NCBI GenBank assembly: GCA_019748295.1
Contig: JAIEPT010000212.1
Location: forward strand, 1-45,549
Source: Gemmataceae bacterium
Lineage (GTDB): Bacteria > Planctomycetota > Planctomycetia > Gemmatales > Gemmataceae
Direction: 5' to 3'
DNA: 45,549 nt
The notes under the pieces are model-generated. The model did no database searches and was not told where the DNA came from. It worked only from the letters and a program-made list of their open reading frames with translations. Shown here one piece after another: positions 34,032-44,253 of this stretch. Made by a program: the position numbers and the translations under genes. Position 1 is the first letter of the stretch. Each line of letters begins with the position of its first letter.

Positions 34032-35969
34032 ATGCCTCCATTCAATCCGCTGGCATACCGCATCGCCAAGGTCGGCGTGGATGTGTTTCTGCTGGCCGCG
34101 GCGTATTGCCTGGCTTTCTGGGTTCGGTTCGAGGGCTCGATCCCCGAATCGATGACGCCCGTCTTCATGGCGTCGCTGCCGGTCGTGCTGCTCGTTCAAT
34201 TTCTCGCGCTCGAATTTCTCGGTACTCCTAAGCTCGCCTGGCGATCCGTCGGCATCACCGAAGTGCGCGTGCTTCTGCACGGACTCGCGATCGGAGCCCT
34301 GGTTCTTTCCGCTCTTCGCGTCATCGTCGAACATGGGCTCGCTTCGTTCGAAGCGTCTCGCGTTCTGCTCATCCCATTCGGCGTCATCTTCATCGACTTC
34401 CTGCTGGCCGCGTTCGCACTCATCGGCATCCGCGTACTCTGGCGAACGCGCCAAGAACGGCATGAGCGCGATCGCTTTCAGATGCACGGCTACAGGCCGG
34501 CCCGCACCGTTCTCATCGGCACCGGCCCAGGATGCATTCAGGCCGCCCGCAGCCTCGCTTCTCGTTCCCAAACCGGCATCGATCTGGTCGGCATCATCGC
34601 GGAAACAAACGCCAAAGTCGGCATGATGATGTACGGCCTGCCGGTCCTTGGGACCGTCGAATCGCTGGAGCAAGCGACTGAGACTTACGACCTTGAGCAA
34701 GCGATCATCCCGATCCCCGACGACGGGACGCTCGTGCGCGAGTTCGTCAAACGCTGCGAAGCATGCGGCCTACGCCCTCGCGTGCTCACCGATGCCGACG
34801 GCGAAAGCGAAAAGCTGAACCTCGCTCGCGTCCGCTCCGTGACCGTCGAGGATTTGCTGCGCCGACCCACCGTGCGGCTGCCCGGCGACAGCGTGAACCA
34901 CTTCTTGAGCGGCCGTCGCGTCATGGTGACCGGAGCAGGCGGAAGCATCGGCTCGCAGCTTTGCCGCGAGATCTGCAAGTTCGGCCCCAGGCGACTAATC
35001 CTCGTCGAACAGGCGGAAAACAACCTGTTCAACATCCACCGCGAATTGCTTCGCGAATATCCGCAACTCGATCTGATTCCCGTCATCGCCGACATCTGCG
35101 ACGCGCCTCGGCTGGAAGCGATCTTCGCGCAGCATCGCCCGCAGGCTCTCTTTCATGCGGCCGCTCATAAGCATGTGCCCATGATGGAGTGGAACGTGGG
35201 CGAAGCGGTCAAGAACAACGTGCTGGGAACCATCGGCCTCGCCGACCTCGCGGATCGATTTGGCGTGGACCATTTCGTCATGGTCTCGACGGACAAGGCA
35301 GTTCGTCCCACTTCGATTATGGGCGTGTCGAAACGCGTTGCCGAAATCTACGTGCAAACGCTCGCGGATCGAAGCAAGACCTGCTTCGTCACCGTCCGCT
35401 TCGGCAACGTGCTTGGATCTTCGGGCAGCGTCGTTCCCATCTTTCAGGAACAGATCGCTCGAGGCGGACCCGTCATGGTCACGCATCCCGAAATGCGTCG
35501 CTACTTCATGACCATCCCCGAAGCGTGCCAGTTGATTCTGGAGGCCGGATCGCTGGGGCAGGGGGGCGAAATCTTCATCCTCGATATGGGCCAGCCGGTG
35601 AAGATCGTCGATCTTGCCTACGACATGATCCGCCTGTGCGGACTCGTTCCCGACAAGGACATCGAGGTTCGCTTCAGCGGCGTCCGGCCTGGCGAGAAGC
35701 TGTACGAGGAACTGAGCCTCGACGGCGAGAACGCCTCGAGCACCCGGCACCCGCGCATCTTCATCGGCCGCAAGAGCGACTACGACCTTGATCTGGTTCG
35801 GAAGCATGTAAGCGAACTCGCCGACGCGCTGGATCATGGCGGCGAACCGGCAGTGCGTGCGAAGTTCAAGGAGATCGTTCCCGAATACTTCACGCCGTCT
35901 CTCACCGTCGATCAGACGACGCCGTTGTCGCTTCCCACGCTCCCGGCGCTGGCGGTCAGCACTTCGTGA
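34032..35969 (+). CDS. Membrane nucleotide-sugar 4,6-dehydratase (CapD/WbpM/PglF-like)
   Basis: A 645-residue protein. Residues about 8-135 hold four membrane helices, then a first Rossmann-like region (VLIGTGPG near 160) and a second NAD-binding dehydratase domain from MVTGAGGSIGSQL (298-310). The active-site stretch VSTDKAVRPTSIMGVSK has Met-x-x-x-Lys instead of Tyr-x-x-x-Lys, as is normal for the large WbpM-type enzymes. GVRPGEKLYEEL and HPRIFIGR near the C-terminus are typical. It converts UDP-GlcNAc to UDP-4-keto-6-deoxy-GlcNAc at the inner membrane. It feeds the aminotransferase at 42975. The ATG at 34032 is chosen over an upstream ATG at 33957 that would include the tandem repeat; AGAAGG lies about 10 nt upstream. 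Confidence 0.93.
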   Translation: MPPFNPLAYRIAKVGVDVFLLAAAYCLAFWVRFEGSIPESMTPVFMASLPVVLLVQFLALEFLGTPKLAWRSVGITEVRVLLHGLAIGALVLSALRVIVEHGLASFEASRVLLIPFGVIFIDFLLAAFALIGIRVLWRTRQERHERDRFQMHGYRPARTVLIGTGPGCIQAARSLASRSQTGIDLVGIIAETNAKVGMMMYGLPVLGTVESLEQATETYDLEQAIIPIPDDGTLVREFVKRCEACGLRPRVLTDADGESEKLNLARVRSVTVEDLLRRPTVRLPGDSVNHFLSGRRVMVTGAGGSIGSQLCREICKFGPRRLILVEQAENNLFNIHRELLREYPQLDLIPVIADICDAPRLEAIFAQHRPQALFHAAAHKHVPMMEWNVGEAVKNNVLGTIGLADLADRFGVDHFVMVSTDKAVRPTSIMGVSKRVAEIYVQTLADRSKTCFVTVRFGNVLGSSGSVVPIFQEQIARGGPVMVTHPEMRRYFMTIPEACQLILEAGSLGQGGEIFILDMGQPVKIVDLAYDMIRLCGLVPDKDIEVRFSGVRPGEKLYEELSLDGENASSTRHPRIFIGRKSDYDLDLVRKHVSELADALDHGGEPAVRAKFKEIVPEYFTPSLTVDQTTPLSLPTLPALAVSTS

Positions 35970-37291
35970 ACCAGGACGAGCGCCGTTTCATGAAGCATGC
36001 TGTGCTGACGCCGACCGCACCCATTGCGATGGAGCCTCCTCCCGCTCCGCGACCGGCATCCTTGCGCAACAACTTCGCCTGGACCTTCGCGGGCAATGTC
36101 GTCTACGCAGCGTGTCAGTGGGGCATGCTCGTGGTGCTCGCCAAGTTCGGCGATGCGGAAATGGTGGGCCGATTCTCGCTCGCGCTATCGATCACCGCGC
36201 CGATCTTTCTGTTCGCCGGGCTGAATACGCGCGCCCTTCAGGCAAGCGACGCCAAACGCGACTTCACCTTCAGCGATTACTACAGCCTCCGCCTCATCAT
36301 GGTGAGCCTCGGATTGCTTGCGACGTTCGCATGGGCCGGCTTCGGGCGGCTTGATGCCGTCATGGCGAGCGTGCTGATTCTGATCGGCGTCGCGAAGGGG
36401 ATCGAATCGATCGCGGACGTCTGCTACGGCGCCTTGCAACATCAAGAACGGATGAAGCCCATTGCCGTTTCCATGATCCTGAAGGGCGCGCTCTCGCTCG
36501 CCGTCCTTGCGCTGGGCGTGATGATGAGCGGACTGCAAGCGGGTGCGTTTGGTCTCGCTGCTGCGTGGGGCGTGCTCTGGCTGGTCTACGATCTGCCGCA
36601 AACGGCGGACGCTCTCGAACGCGGAGTTCGGGAAACCGTGCGGCCGCGATCGGATCGCCGCACGCTGCTTCGACTGTTTCGCCTCGCCTTTCCGTTGGGG
36701 ATCGTGCTCTTCCTGCTTTCGCTGACGACCAGTTTGCCGCGGTTTTTCGTGGAACGCGAACGCGGCTACGCGGAACTTGGCGTGTTCGTCGCGCTCTCGT
36801 ATTTGATGATCGCGGGAACCACCGTCGTCAACGCCCTCGGCCAATCCGCCACGCCGCGCTTGGCAAGGCATTTCGCCCATGGCGAACGCCGCGAATTCTT
36901 CTCGCTTCTAACCAAACTGCTCGGCATCGGCGCTTTCCTGGGGCTTGGAGGCCTGGCTATCGCTGCGGTCATCGGCCGACCGCTGCTCACGCTCCTGTAT
37001 CGCCCGGAGTATGGCGAACATGTCGAACTCTTTCTGTGGCTGATGGCCGCCGCGGCACTGCAATATCTCGGCTCGTTCCTTGGCTACGCCATTACGGCCG
37101 CACGCATCATCGCTCCGCAAGTATGGCTGTTCGCGGCCGTCTGCGGCGCGACTTCGATTGGCTGCTGGCTCTGGACGCCGATCTACGGAGCGATCGGAGC
37201 CGCGTGGGCCTTGCTGCTTGCGGGAGTGGTGCAACTCGTCGGTTCCGCCCTCTTGCTGACAATTGCTTCGGCGCCGGGAGGCGAGGCATGA
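35966..37291 (+). CDS. Wzx-type lipid-linked oligosaccharide flippase
   Basis: A 441-residue integral membrane protein with about 12 hydrophobic segments and the polysaccharide-synthase/MATE-like fold (NNFAWTFAGNVVYAACQWGM at the first helix, FAGLNTRALQASDAKRDFTF after the second). It likely flips undecaprenyl-linked repeat units across the inner membrane. The GTG at 35966 overlaps the previous stop (GTGA); an ATG at 35990 with GGACGAG upstream is an alternative that removes eight residues. Its own stop overlaps the next start (ATGA). No soluble domain is present. Substrate specificity cannot be read. Confidence 0.9.
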   Translation: MNQDERRFMKHAVLTPTAPIAMEPPPAPRPASLRNNFAWTFAGNVVYAACQWGMLVVLAKFGDAEMVGRFSLALSITAPIFLFAGLNTRALQASDAKRDFTFSDYYSLRLIMVSLGLLATFAWAGFGRLDAVMASVLILIGVAKGIESIADVCYGALQHQERMKPIAVSMILKGALSLAVLALGVMMSGLQAGAFGLAAAWGVLWLVYDLPQTADALERGVRETVRPRSDRRTLLRLFRLAFPLGIVLFLLSLTTSLPRFFVERERGYAELGVFVALSYLMIAGTTVVNALGQSATPRLARHFAHGERREFFSLLTKLLGIGAFLGLGGLAIAAVIGRPLLTLLYRPEYGEHVELFLWLMAAAALQYLGSFLGYAITAARIIAPQVWLFAAVCGATSIGCWLWTPIYGAIGAAWALLLAGVVQLVGSALLLTIASAPGGEA

Positions 37292-38424
37292 ACGTTTCGC
37301 AACCGATGCGCGTGCTGCATGTCGTCGGCGCCATGAATCGCGGCGGAGTGGAAACATGGCTGCTCCATGTCGCTCGCCATCTCGACCGAACCGAGTTCGC
37401 GACCGACTTCCTTGTCCACACCGATCAACCCGCGGCCTACGACGACGAGTTGCGGCGTCTGGGTTGCCGAATCATTCCGTGTCTGCATCCAAGCCGACCG
37501 CTCCGCTATGGCCGAGCATTTCGAGCGGCAATGGCGGAACACGGCCCCTACGACGTGCTGCATAGCCATGTGCATCACTTCAGCGGCCTGCTCATGAAGC
37601 TGGGCCGCAAGTGCGGCATTCCGGTTCGCATCGCGCACAGCCACAACGACACGCGCCATCAAGATGCGGCCGCGGGCTTCGCGCGGCGTTTCTATCTCGG
37701 CATGATGAACCGATGGATCCGAGTACATGCGACACAGCGTCTTGCCGCGAGCAAGGAGGCCGGGCTTTCGCTCTTCGGCCCACGCGAACGGCAGCCGTGG
37801 GAAGTGCTCTATTGCAGCGTGGATTTCGACCCTTTCGAGGCGCCCAGCGATCGAGCCGGGGTGCTTGCGGAGTTCGGCTTTCCGAACGATGCGATCGTGA
37901 TGTCGCATGTGGGCCGTTTCGCGGAACAGAAAAACCATGCGTTCTTGCTGCGCATCTTCGCGGAAGCCGTTCGACAGGAACCCAAATCACGACTGCTGCT
38001 TGTCGGCGAAGGTCCGCTTCGCGCGGCTGCCGAACATCTCGCCCAGTCGCTCGGCATCGTCGAACACGTGCGATTCGCCGGTCCCCGATCCGATGTGCCT
38101 CGATTGCTCAAAGCGAGCGACGTCTTCTTGCTCCCTTCGCTGCACGAGGGCTTGCCGCTCGTCGGCATGGAAGTGCAGGCTGCGGGGACGCCGATCGTGA
38201 TGACGGATTCGATCACGTCGGAGGTGGATAGCGTTCCCAAGCTCACGCACCGACTTGCGTTGAACGCTCCGCCGGCAGAATGGGCGGCACTCGCATTGGT
38301 CGCCGCTCGCGCGTTCGAAGATCGAACCGCGGCTCTTGCGCACGCGCGCCGAAGTCCGTTCGACATTCGCGTCGGCGTTCGTCAACTTGGAGGGTGCTAT
38401 GCCAACGCGTTTGCCCGAGTCTGA
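37288..38424 (+). CDS. Glycosyltransferase, GT4 type (first of three)
   Basis: A 378-residue GT-B-fold enzyme. The N-terminal half has HVVGAMNRGGVETWLLHVAR (residues 10-29), a family pattern in which an acceptor-side loop carries GGVE. The C-terminal half has the EX7E motif HEGLPLVGME and VGEGPLR. It probably adds one sugar to the lipid-linked repeat unit using a nucleotide-sugar donor, at the cytoplasmic face. Start and stop overlap neighbours (ATGA at the start; 26 nt shared with the next gene), so it is within the operon. Donor and linkage are unknown. An upstream open frame of about 240 codons is antisense-like noise. Confidence 0.92.
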   Translation: MNVSQPMRVLHVVGAMNRGGVETWLLHVARHLDRTEFATDFLVHTDQPAAYDDELRRLGCRIIPCLHPSRPLRYGRAFRAAMAEHGPYDVLHSHVHHFSGLLMKLGRKCGIPVRIAHSHNDTRHQDAAAGFARRFYLGMMNRWIRVHATQRLAASKEAGLSLFGPRERQPWEVLYCSVDFDPFEAPSDRAGVLAEFGFPNDAIVMSHVGRFAEQKNHAFLLRIFAEAVRQEPKSRLLLVGEGPLRAAAEHLAQSLGIVEHVRFAGPRSDVPRLLKASDVFLLPSLHEGLPLVGMEVQAAGTPIVMTDSITSEVDSVPKLTHRLALNAPPAEWAALALVAARAFEDRTAALAHARRSPFDIRVGVRQLGGCYANAFARV

Positions 38425-39904
38425 GGGTCGCGGCTTCGCCGTCACGGCTTGCGTCGTCATCCAATCCCTGTGGATGCTCGCCGCCATCGCGATCGGGCTT
38501 TGCATCCATGGCGGACAGATCGATCCCTATGATCGCATCGTCTTCCAGGCTTTGTGCGGGGCCGTCTTCTTCGGTTACCTGTTCTCGCTGATCTCCTGGC
38601 GCATTTGGACCGGCTCGTGGTTCGATGCCTACACGGTATTCCTCACTACCGCCAACCTCTTCAACGGCGGCCAGGCGATGCTTGAATTTTGGGGCTTCAA
38701 CCCGCGCGGCATGTTGGACGGGCAATTCCCGCATGAACGAATCGTCGATGCGGTCCTCTTGGTAGCCATCTGTCTGATCGCCATGCACACAGGGGCCATG
38801 CTCGCATGCATGCGCCACTGGCGTAAGGTCGCTGGTCCCGCAGCGGAATCGGCGGGGGGCCCCACGCTCGAAGAGGTGCGCATCGTCGGATGGGTGCTTC
38901 TTCTGCTCTCGTTTCCATGCTCCGCCTACGTCTTTTCAAGCACGGTCGGCGCCGCTCTCTCCGAAGGCTACCTCGCACTCTACAGCCAGCCGCAAGACGT
39001 CGGCGTGCAGGCGATCCCACGTATTCTCGCGGCCTTCCTCACGCCTGCCGCCCTGTTCGTATTGGCGGGCAGCCAAGACTCCCGGATGGGGCGCTGGGCG
39101 TCGGCCGCGGTCATGGTGTTCAATGCGGTCGCGCAGCTGACGCTGGGCTTCCGCTTCTTCGCCATGATGCCGCTCGTGGCCTACGTGATGGTTTGGAACC
39201 GGACCATCAAGCCGTTGCCGCGCATTCCGCTCATTGCGGTCGCCCTGTTCTTCGTCGTGGCGGTCTTTCCCCTCATCCGGCAAACACGCGATGCGGGGAG
39301 CAAACGCTCGGTCGAATCGATGAGCGGCGCCTTATCGGGCATCGAGAATCCGGCCGCGGCCACGCTTTACGAAATGGGCGGAACCCTCATGGTTCCCGCG
39401 TACACCATGGAATTGATCCCAGCGACGAAGAACTACGATTACGGCGAAGGGTACTTCCACGCCGTCTTTCGCCTCTTCCCCAACCTCTTCTGGGATTTGC
39501 ATCCCTCGGTCGTTTATGGATCGCCCTCTCACTGGCTGATCTGGGCAACCAATCCCTGGCTCGCGTCCAAGGGGGGCAGCTTCGGGTTCTCGTTCATCGC
39601 GGAAGCCTACCTGAGCTTCGGATCGCTCGGAGCGCCGTGCGTAGTCGGCCTGATTGGCTTCTTCGTGGCGAACCTCACCTTATGGGCCGTTCGCAGACCT
39701 GGCCTCATTGAAGCGAAGCTGGCGGTCGTCGCCTCGTTCATCAGCTTCTTCGCGTTTTTCGCCCGTGAGGAACTCGCGTTCATCATGCGGCCGCTCGTTT
39801 GGTACTCGCTCGGGCCTTACCTCATGCTGAAGCTATTGGCCTACGCTCGCCGGCAGTTCGCACCGCTTCCGCGACGAACCATGATTGCGGAGGCGGCCGC
39901 ATGA
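38399..39904 (+). CDS. Wzy-like oligosaccharide repeat-unit polymerase
   Basis: A 501-residue polytopic protein with 10-12 hydrophobic segments and a large loop before the last helices (near residues 315-370) that contains RQTRDAGSKRS and YGEGYFHAVFRLFPN. This topology fits Wzy/O-antigen polymerases, which are poorly conserved in sequence, so the call rests on topology and on the place between Wzx and glycosyltransferase genes. GGAGG lies 6-10 nt before the ATG at 38399. It shares 26 nt with the preceding gene, and its stop overlaps the next start. An O-antigen ligase is an alternative. Confidence 0.8.
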   Translation: MPTRLPESEGRGFAVTACVVIQSLWMLAAIAIGLCIHGGQIDPYDRIVFQALCGAVFFGYLFSLISWRIWTGSWFDAYTVFLTTANLFNGGQAMLEFWGFNPRGMLDGQFPHERIVDAVLLVAICLIAMHTGAMLACMRHWRKVAGPAAESAGGPTLEEVRIVGWVLLLLSFPCSAYVFSSTVGAALSEGYLALYSQPQDVGVQAIPRILAAFLTPAALFVLAGSQDSRMGRWASAAVMVFNAVAQLTLGFRFFAMMPLVAYVMVWNRTIKPLPRIPLIAVALFFVVAVFPLIRQTRDAGSKRSVESMSGALSGIENPAAATLYEMGGTLMVPAYTMELIPATKNYDYGEGYFHAVFRLFPNLFWDLHPSVVYGSPSHWLIWATNPWLASKGGSFGFSFIAEAYLSFGSLGAPCVVGLIGFFVANLTLWAVRRPGLIEAKLAVVASFISFFAFFAREELAFIMRPLVWYSLGPYLMLKLLAYARRQFAPLPRRTMIAEAAA

Positions 39905-41139
39905 ACGTCGTCGTCACTTCCGAACACCGCTTCCAGCAGACGCCCGACGGCGCCGTCTGGACCCAGACGCAGCTCGCCCGACGATCCTGGGATCCTTACC
40001 TGCAAGTCTTCGATCGCGTTCGAGTCATGGCTCGCGTGCAACCGGTCGAGCGGCAGACGGAAGGTTGGATTCGGGCCGACGACGGCGACCGCGTCGCCTT
40101 TGCGCCCATCCCGTACTATGTCGGTCCCTGGCAGTACCTCCTAAAACGGGGCGCGGTACGGCGTGCGGCTCGCAATGCGATCGGCGCCGGCGATGCCGTG
40201 ATCCTGAAGGTGCCCTCCACGCTTGCACAAGCCGTGATCCCGAAACTCCGAAGCGAGGGACGGCCCCTCTTCGTCGAAGTCGTCGGCGATCCTTACGACG
40301 TGTTCGCACCGGGCGCCAGCAAGCATCCGCTGGCCCCCTTCTTCCGCTGGATGTTTCCCCGCCAGCTTCGCCAAGTCTGCCGGGAAGCGACCGGCGCCGC
40401 GTATGTGACTCGTGCGGCATTGCAGCGGCGCTACCCGTGCCCGCAAAGGGAAACGGGCGTCTCCGATGTGGAGATTCCGGACGAGGCACTCGTGCCGCAG
40501 GGCCGACCTGCCAAGCCGGGCCAGCAGCGATTCTCGGCCATGTTCCTCGGCACGCTCGCTCAACTTTACAAGGCGCCCGACGTGCTGATCGACGCCATCA
40601 ACCTCGCCCGCAAGGCCGGCGTCGAAATCGATCTCGTACTCGTCGGCGATGGCCAATTCCGTCCGCAGCTTCTCGCTCAAGCGGAACGGCTCGGCATCGC
40701 GGACCATGTGCATTTCCGCGGTCAGCTCGTCGCCGGCGGAGCGGTGCGCGAGGAGCTCGATCGCGCGGATCTGTTCATCCTGCCTTCGCATCAGGAAGGC
40801 TTGCCCCGGGCGATGGTGGAAGCGATGGCGCGCGGGTTGCCCTGCATTGGTTCGACCGTCGGCGGCATTCCGGAATTGCTTCCGCCCGAGGACATGGTCC
40901 CCCCTGGCGACGCCCATGCCTTGGCGGCGAAGATCCGAGAAGTGGTGAGCGATCCGAATCGGCTCGCGGCGATGTCCGCCCGCAACCTCGAAACCGCGCG
41001 GACGTATGCGGCCGAGCGCCTTGCCGGGATTCGGCGCGAGTTTTTCGAGATGGTGCGTGCGAAAACGGAATCGTGGCTGGCCAAAGCGCATCCGCATCTC
41101 GCTTCCGCGAAAGGAGCCGCCCAGTGCCCCGCTTGCTGA
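39901..41139 (+). CDS. Glycosyltransferase, GT4 type (second of three)
   Basis: A 412-residue GT-B-fold enzyme. The C-terminal domain shows FLGTLAQLYKAPDVLIDAIN, LVGDGQFRP, HFRGQL, the EX7E motif QEGLPRAMVE and STVGGIPELLPPEDMVPPGD. The N-terminal half has EVVGDPYDVF and is typical in length. A C-terminal tail of about 40 residues ends in CPAC. It probably extends the lipid-linked repeat unit in the cytoplasm; donor and acceptor are unknown. It starts in an ATGA overlap and shares 16 nt with the next gene. Confidence 0.91.
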   Translation: MNVVVTSEHRFQQTPDGAVWTQTQLARRSWDPYLQVFDRVRVMARVQPVERQTEGWIRADDGDRVAFAPIPYYVGPWQYLLKRGAVRRAARNAIGAGDAVILKVPSTLAQAVIPKLRSEGRPLFVEVVGDPYDVFAPGASKHPLAPFFRWMFPRQLRQVCREATGAAYVTRAALQRRYPCPQRETGVSDVEIPDEALVPQGRPAKPGQQRFSAMFLGTLAQLYKAPDVLIDAINLARKAGVEIDLVLVGDGQFRPQLLAQAERLGIADHVHFRGQLVAGGAVREELDRADLFILPSHQEGLPRAMVEAMARGLPCIGSTVGGIPELLPPEDMVPPGDAHALAAKIREVVSDPNRLAAMSARNLETARTYAAERLAGIRREFFEMVRAKTESWLAKAHPHLASAKGAAQCPAC

Positions 41140-42302
41140 TTGCGGCCACCATCGTCGATACGCTGCAAAGCTTCCTCGCGCCGTTCGCGGAGCATTTCCG
41201 CGCCCAGGGATACCGCGTCGACGGACTGGCTCGCGAGACCGAACGCAATGGCGAATGCGCCCGGTCGTTCGATCGACTCTGGAACGCCGACTGGTCGCGC
41301 AATCCGCTGAAGCTAGGCAACTTTCTGGGCACGCCCAAGCGCATCCGCGAACTCGTGGAACGGGAACGCTACGACATCGTTCACGTACATACCCCCGTCG
41401 CCGCGTTTTTGACACGCTATGCCCTGCGCAAGATGCGCGCCGCCGGCCGGGTGCGCGTCATCTATACGGCCCATGGCTTCCACTTCTACAAGGGGGGCCC
41501 GGCAGTTCAGGGGACCATTTACCGCACGCTGGAACGCCTCGCGGGGCCGTGGACCGATCGGCTCGTCGTCATCAATCGCGAGGACGAAGATGCCGCCATT
41601 CGCTTCGGCTTCTTGCCGCGGGAGCATGTTCGCTACATGCCCGGCATCGGCGTGGACACGTCGAAGTACGCCGCCACACAGGTCGATGCGGTTCAGTTGG
41701 AAGCGACTCGCAATGAACTCGGCCTGACTGCGGATTCCGTTTTGTTCCTCATGATCGCCGAGTTCAATCCCGGCAAACGGCATCGCGACGCACTGCGGGC
41801 CTTCGCTCAGTGCGGCTGCCCGAACGCGGTTTTGGCGCTGGCAGGCGACGGCATGCTGAAGCCGCAGATGCAGCAACTAGCGGCGGAACTCGGCATTGCC
41901 GACCGCGTTCGTTTCCTCGGCTTCCGCCGCGACATTCCCACGCTCGTCCGTCTTTCGCGGGCGGTCATGCTTCCTTCGGAGCGCGAAGGGTTGCCGCGAA
42001 GCCTGATGGAATCGCTCAGCTTGGGCGTGCCTGCGATCGGTTGCTCCATCCGCGGCGTCGCCGACCTGCTTGGCGATGGTCGGGGCCTTTTGGTTCCCGT
42101 CGGCGATCCGGCGGCACTTGCCGCAGCCATCCGCCGGCTTGCCGAGCATCCGGACGAAGCCGCCGCGATGGGCGAACGGGGACGAGAAGCCATGAAGAGC
42201 TACGACCTTCGCGAAATCATTCGCATGCATGAGGAGTTGTACGATGAGGTTCTCGGAACTCGCACCGGCGATCGTGCCATGGTCGATGCCGCAAGCCGGT
42301 GA
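41124..42302 (+). CDS. Glycosyltransferase, GT4 type (third of three), GTG start
   Basis: A 392-residue GT-B-fold enzyme. It has VHVHTPVAAFLTRYALRK near residue 77, the YTAHGFHFYKGG segment common in EpsD/PglA-like enzymes, FLMIAEFNPGKRH, LAGDGML, RFLGFRRDIP and the EX7E motif REGLPRSLME. The HGFHFYKG motif is shared with enzymes that add the second sugar after a phosphoglycosyl transferase, and the PglC-like gene follows directly; an early step is therefore likely but unproven. The start is GTG at 41124 with AAGGAG 7 nt upstream, inside the end of the previous gene. No ATG gives a comparable N-terminus. Confidence 0.9.
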   Translation: MPRLLIAATIVDTLQSFLAPFAEHFRAQGYRVDGLARETERNGECARSFDRLWNADWSRNPLKLGNFLGTPKRIRELVERERYDIVHVHTPVAAFLTRYALRKMRAAGRVRVIYTAHGFHFYKGGPAVQGTIYRTLERLAGPWTDRLVVINREDEDAAIRFGFLPREHVRYMPGIGVDTSKYAATQVDAVQLEATRNELGLTADSVLFLMIAEFNPGKRHRDALRAFAQCGCPNAVLALAGDGMLKPQMQQLAAELGIADRVRFLGFRRDIPTLVRLSRAVMLPSEREGLPRSLMESLSLGVPAIGCSIRGVADLLGDGRGLLVPVGDPAALAAAIRRLAEHPDEAAAMGERGREAMKSYDLREIIRMHEELYDEVLGTRTGDRAMVDAASR

Positions 42303-42324
42303 CGAACAAAGGATGGAGCCCGCC

Positions 42325-42974
42325 ATGCGTCGCACGCTTTACATGCGGTTCGGCAAACGGCTGTTCGACATGGTCGTGTCGTTGGTCGCGCTCGCACTGT
42401 TATCGCCCATCATCCTCATCGTGGCGATCCTCGTTCGCATCAAGCTCGGCAACCCGGTGCTGTTTCGCCAAACGCGGCCCGGTTTGGGATCGCGGCTCTT
42501 CGACATGGTCAAGTTCCGTTCGATGCGCGAAGCATTCGATGCCGACGGCAATCCCCTGCCCGACGGCGAACGTCTGCCCCGCTTCGGCAAATGGCTCCGC
42601 AGCAGCAGCCTCGATGAACTGCCCGGGCTTTGGAACGTGCTCAAAGGAGAGATGAGCCTCGTCGGCCCACGACCCCTACTGGTCAAATATCTTCCCTACT
42701 ACACCGAACGCGAACAGCTTCGTCATGCGGTTCGCCCCGGCGTCACCGGTTGGGCTCAGATTCATGGCCGGGCGGATTTGCCCTGGGATCAACGGCTCGA
42801 ACTCGATGCGTGGTATGTCGAGCATTGCTCGCTGCGGCTGGACCTCAAGATCATGGTGCTCACCGTCGGCAAAGTGCTGCGTCGCGAAAACACGGGGAAC
42901 GAAGCTGCCCCCAGCGTGGGGGACTTCGACCAGGAACGCCGAGAGCGGATGGCGGCGTTGCAAGGAGCACACTT

Positions 42975-42978
<4 letters not shown>
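42325..42978 (+). CDS. Monotopic phosphoglycosyl transferase (PglC-like bacterial sugar transferase)
   Basis: A 217-residue protein with one N-terminal membrane helix (KRLFDMVVSLVALALLSPII) and the catalytic core: RQTRPG, FRSMR, SSLDELPGLWNVLKGEMSLV with the Asp-Glu dyad, GPRPLL, and RHAVRPGVTGWAQIHGR. It transfers a sugar-1-phosphate from a UDP-sugar to undecaprenyl phosphate and so starts the repeat unit. It lacks the four-helix and CoA-binding-like part of WbaP-type enzymes and matches the small PglC type. The ATG at 42325 has GGAG 6 nt upstream; an ATG at 42313 would add four residues. It overlaps the aminotransferase start by 4 nt. Confidence 0.92.
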
Positions 42979-44162
<1,184 letters not shown>

Positions 44163-44163
44163 T

Positions 44164-44205
44164 GGGAGGGCGAGGAGGCGAGGACCTCGCCCACCTCGCC
44201 CTCCC
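44164..44205. repeat. Tight 12-bp plus 7-bp hairpin after the aminotransferase gene
   Basis: GGGAGGGCGAGG (44164-44175) pairs with CCTCGCCCTCCC (44194-44205), and GGCGAGG/CCTCGCC nests inside. It begins one base after the stop. No T-run follows, so it may be an attenuator or a fold-back element rather than a full terminator. Confidence 0.7.
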
Positions 44206-44253
44206 AGTCACCGACATGATGTTGCCGGTCGATATCGATCGTTAGGTGCTGCC

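Noticed and set aside
39885..41123. 413 codons open upstream of the third glycosyltransferase in its frame
   Set aside because: Lies fully over the second glycosyltransferase in another frame and is Arg-rich without motifs. The GTG at 41124 with AAGGAG upstream is the natural start.
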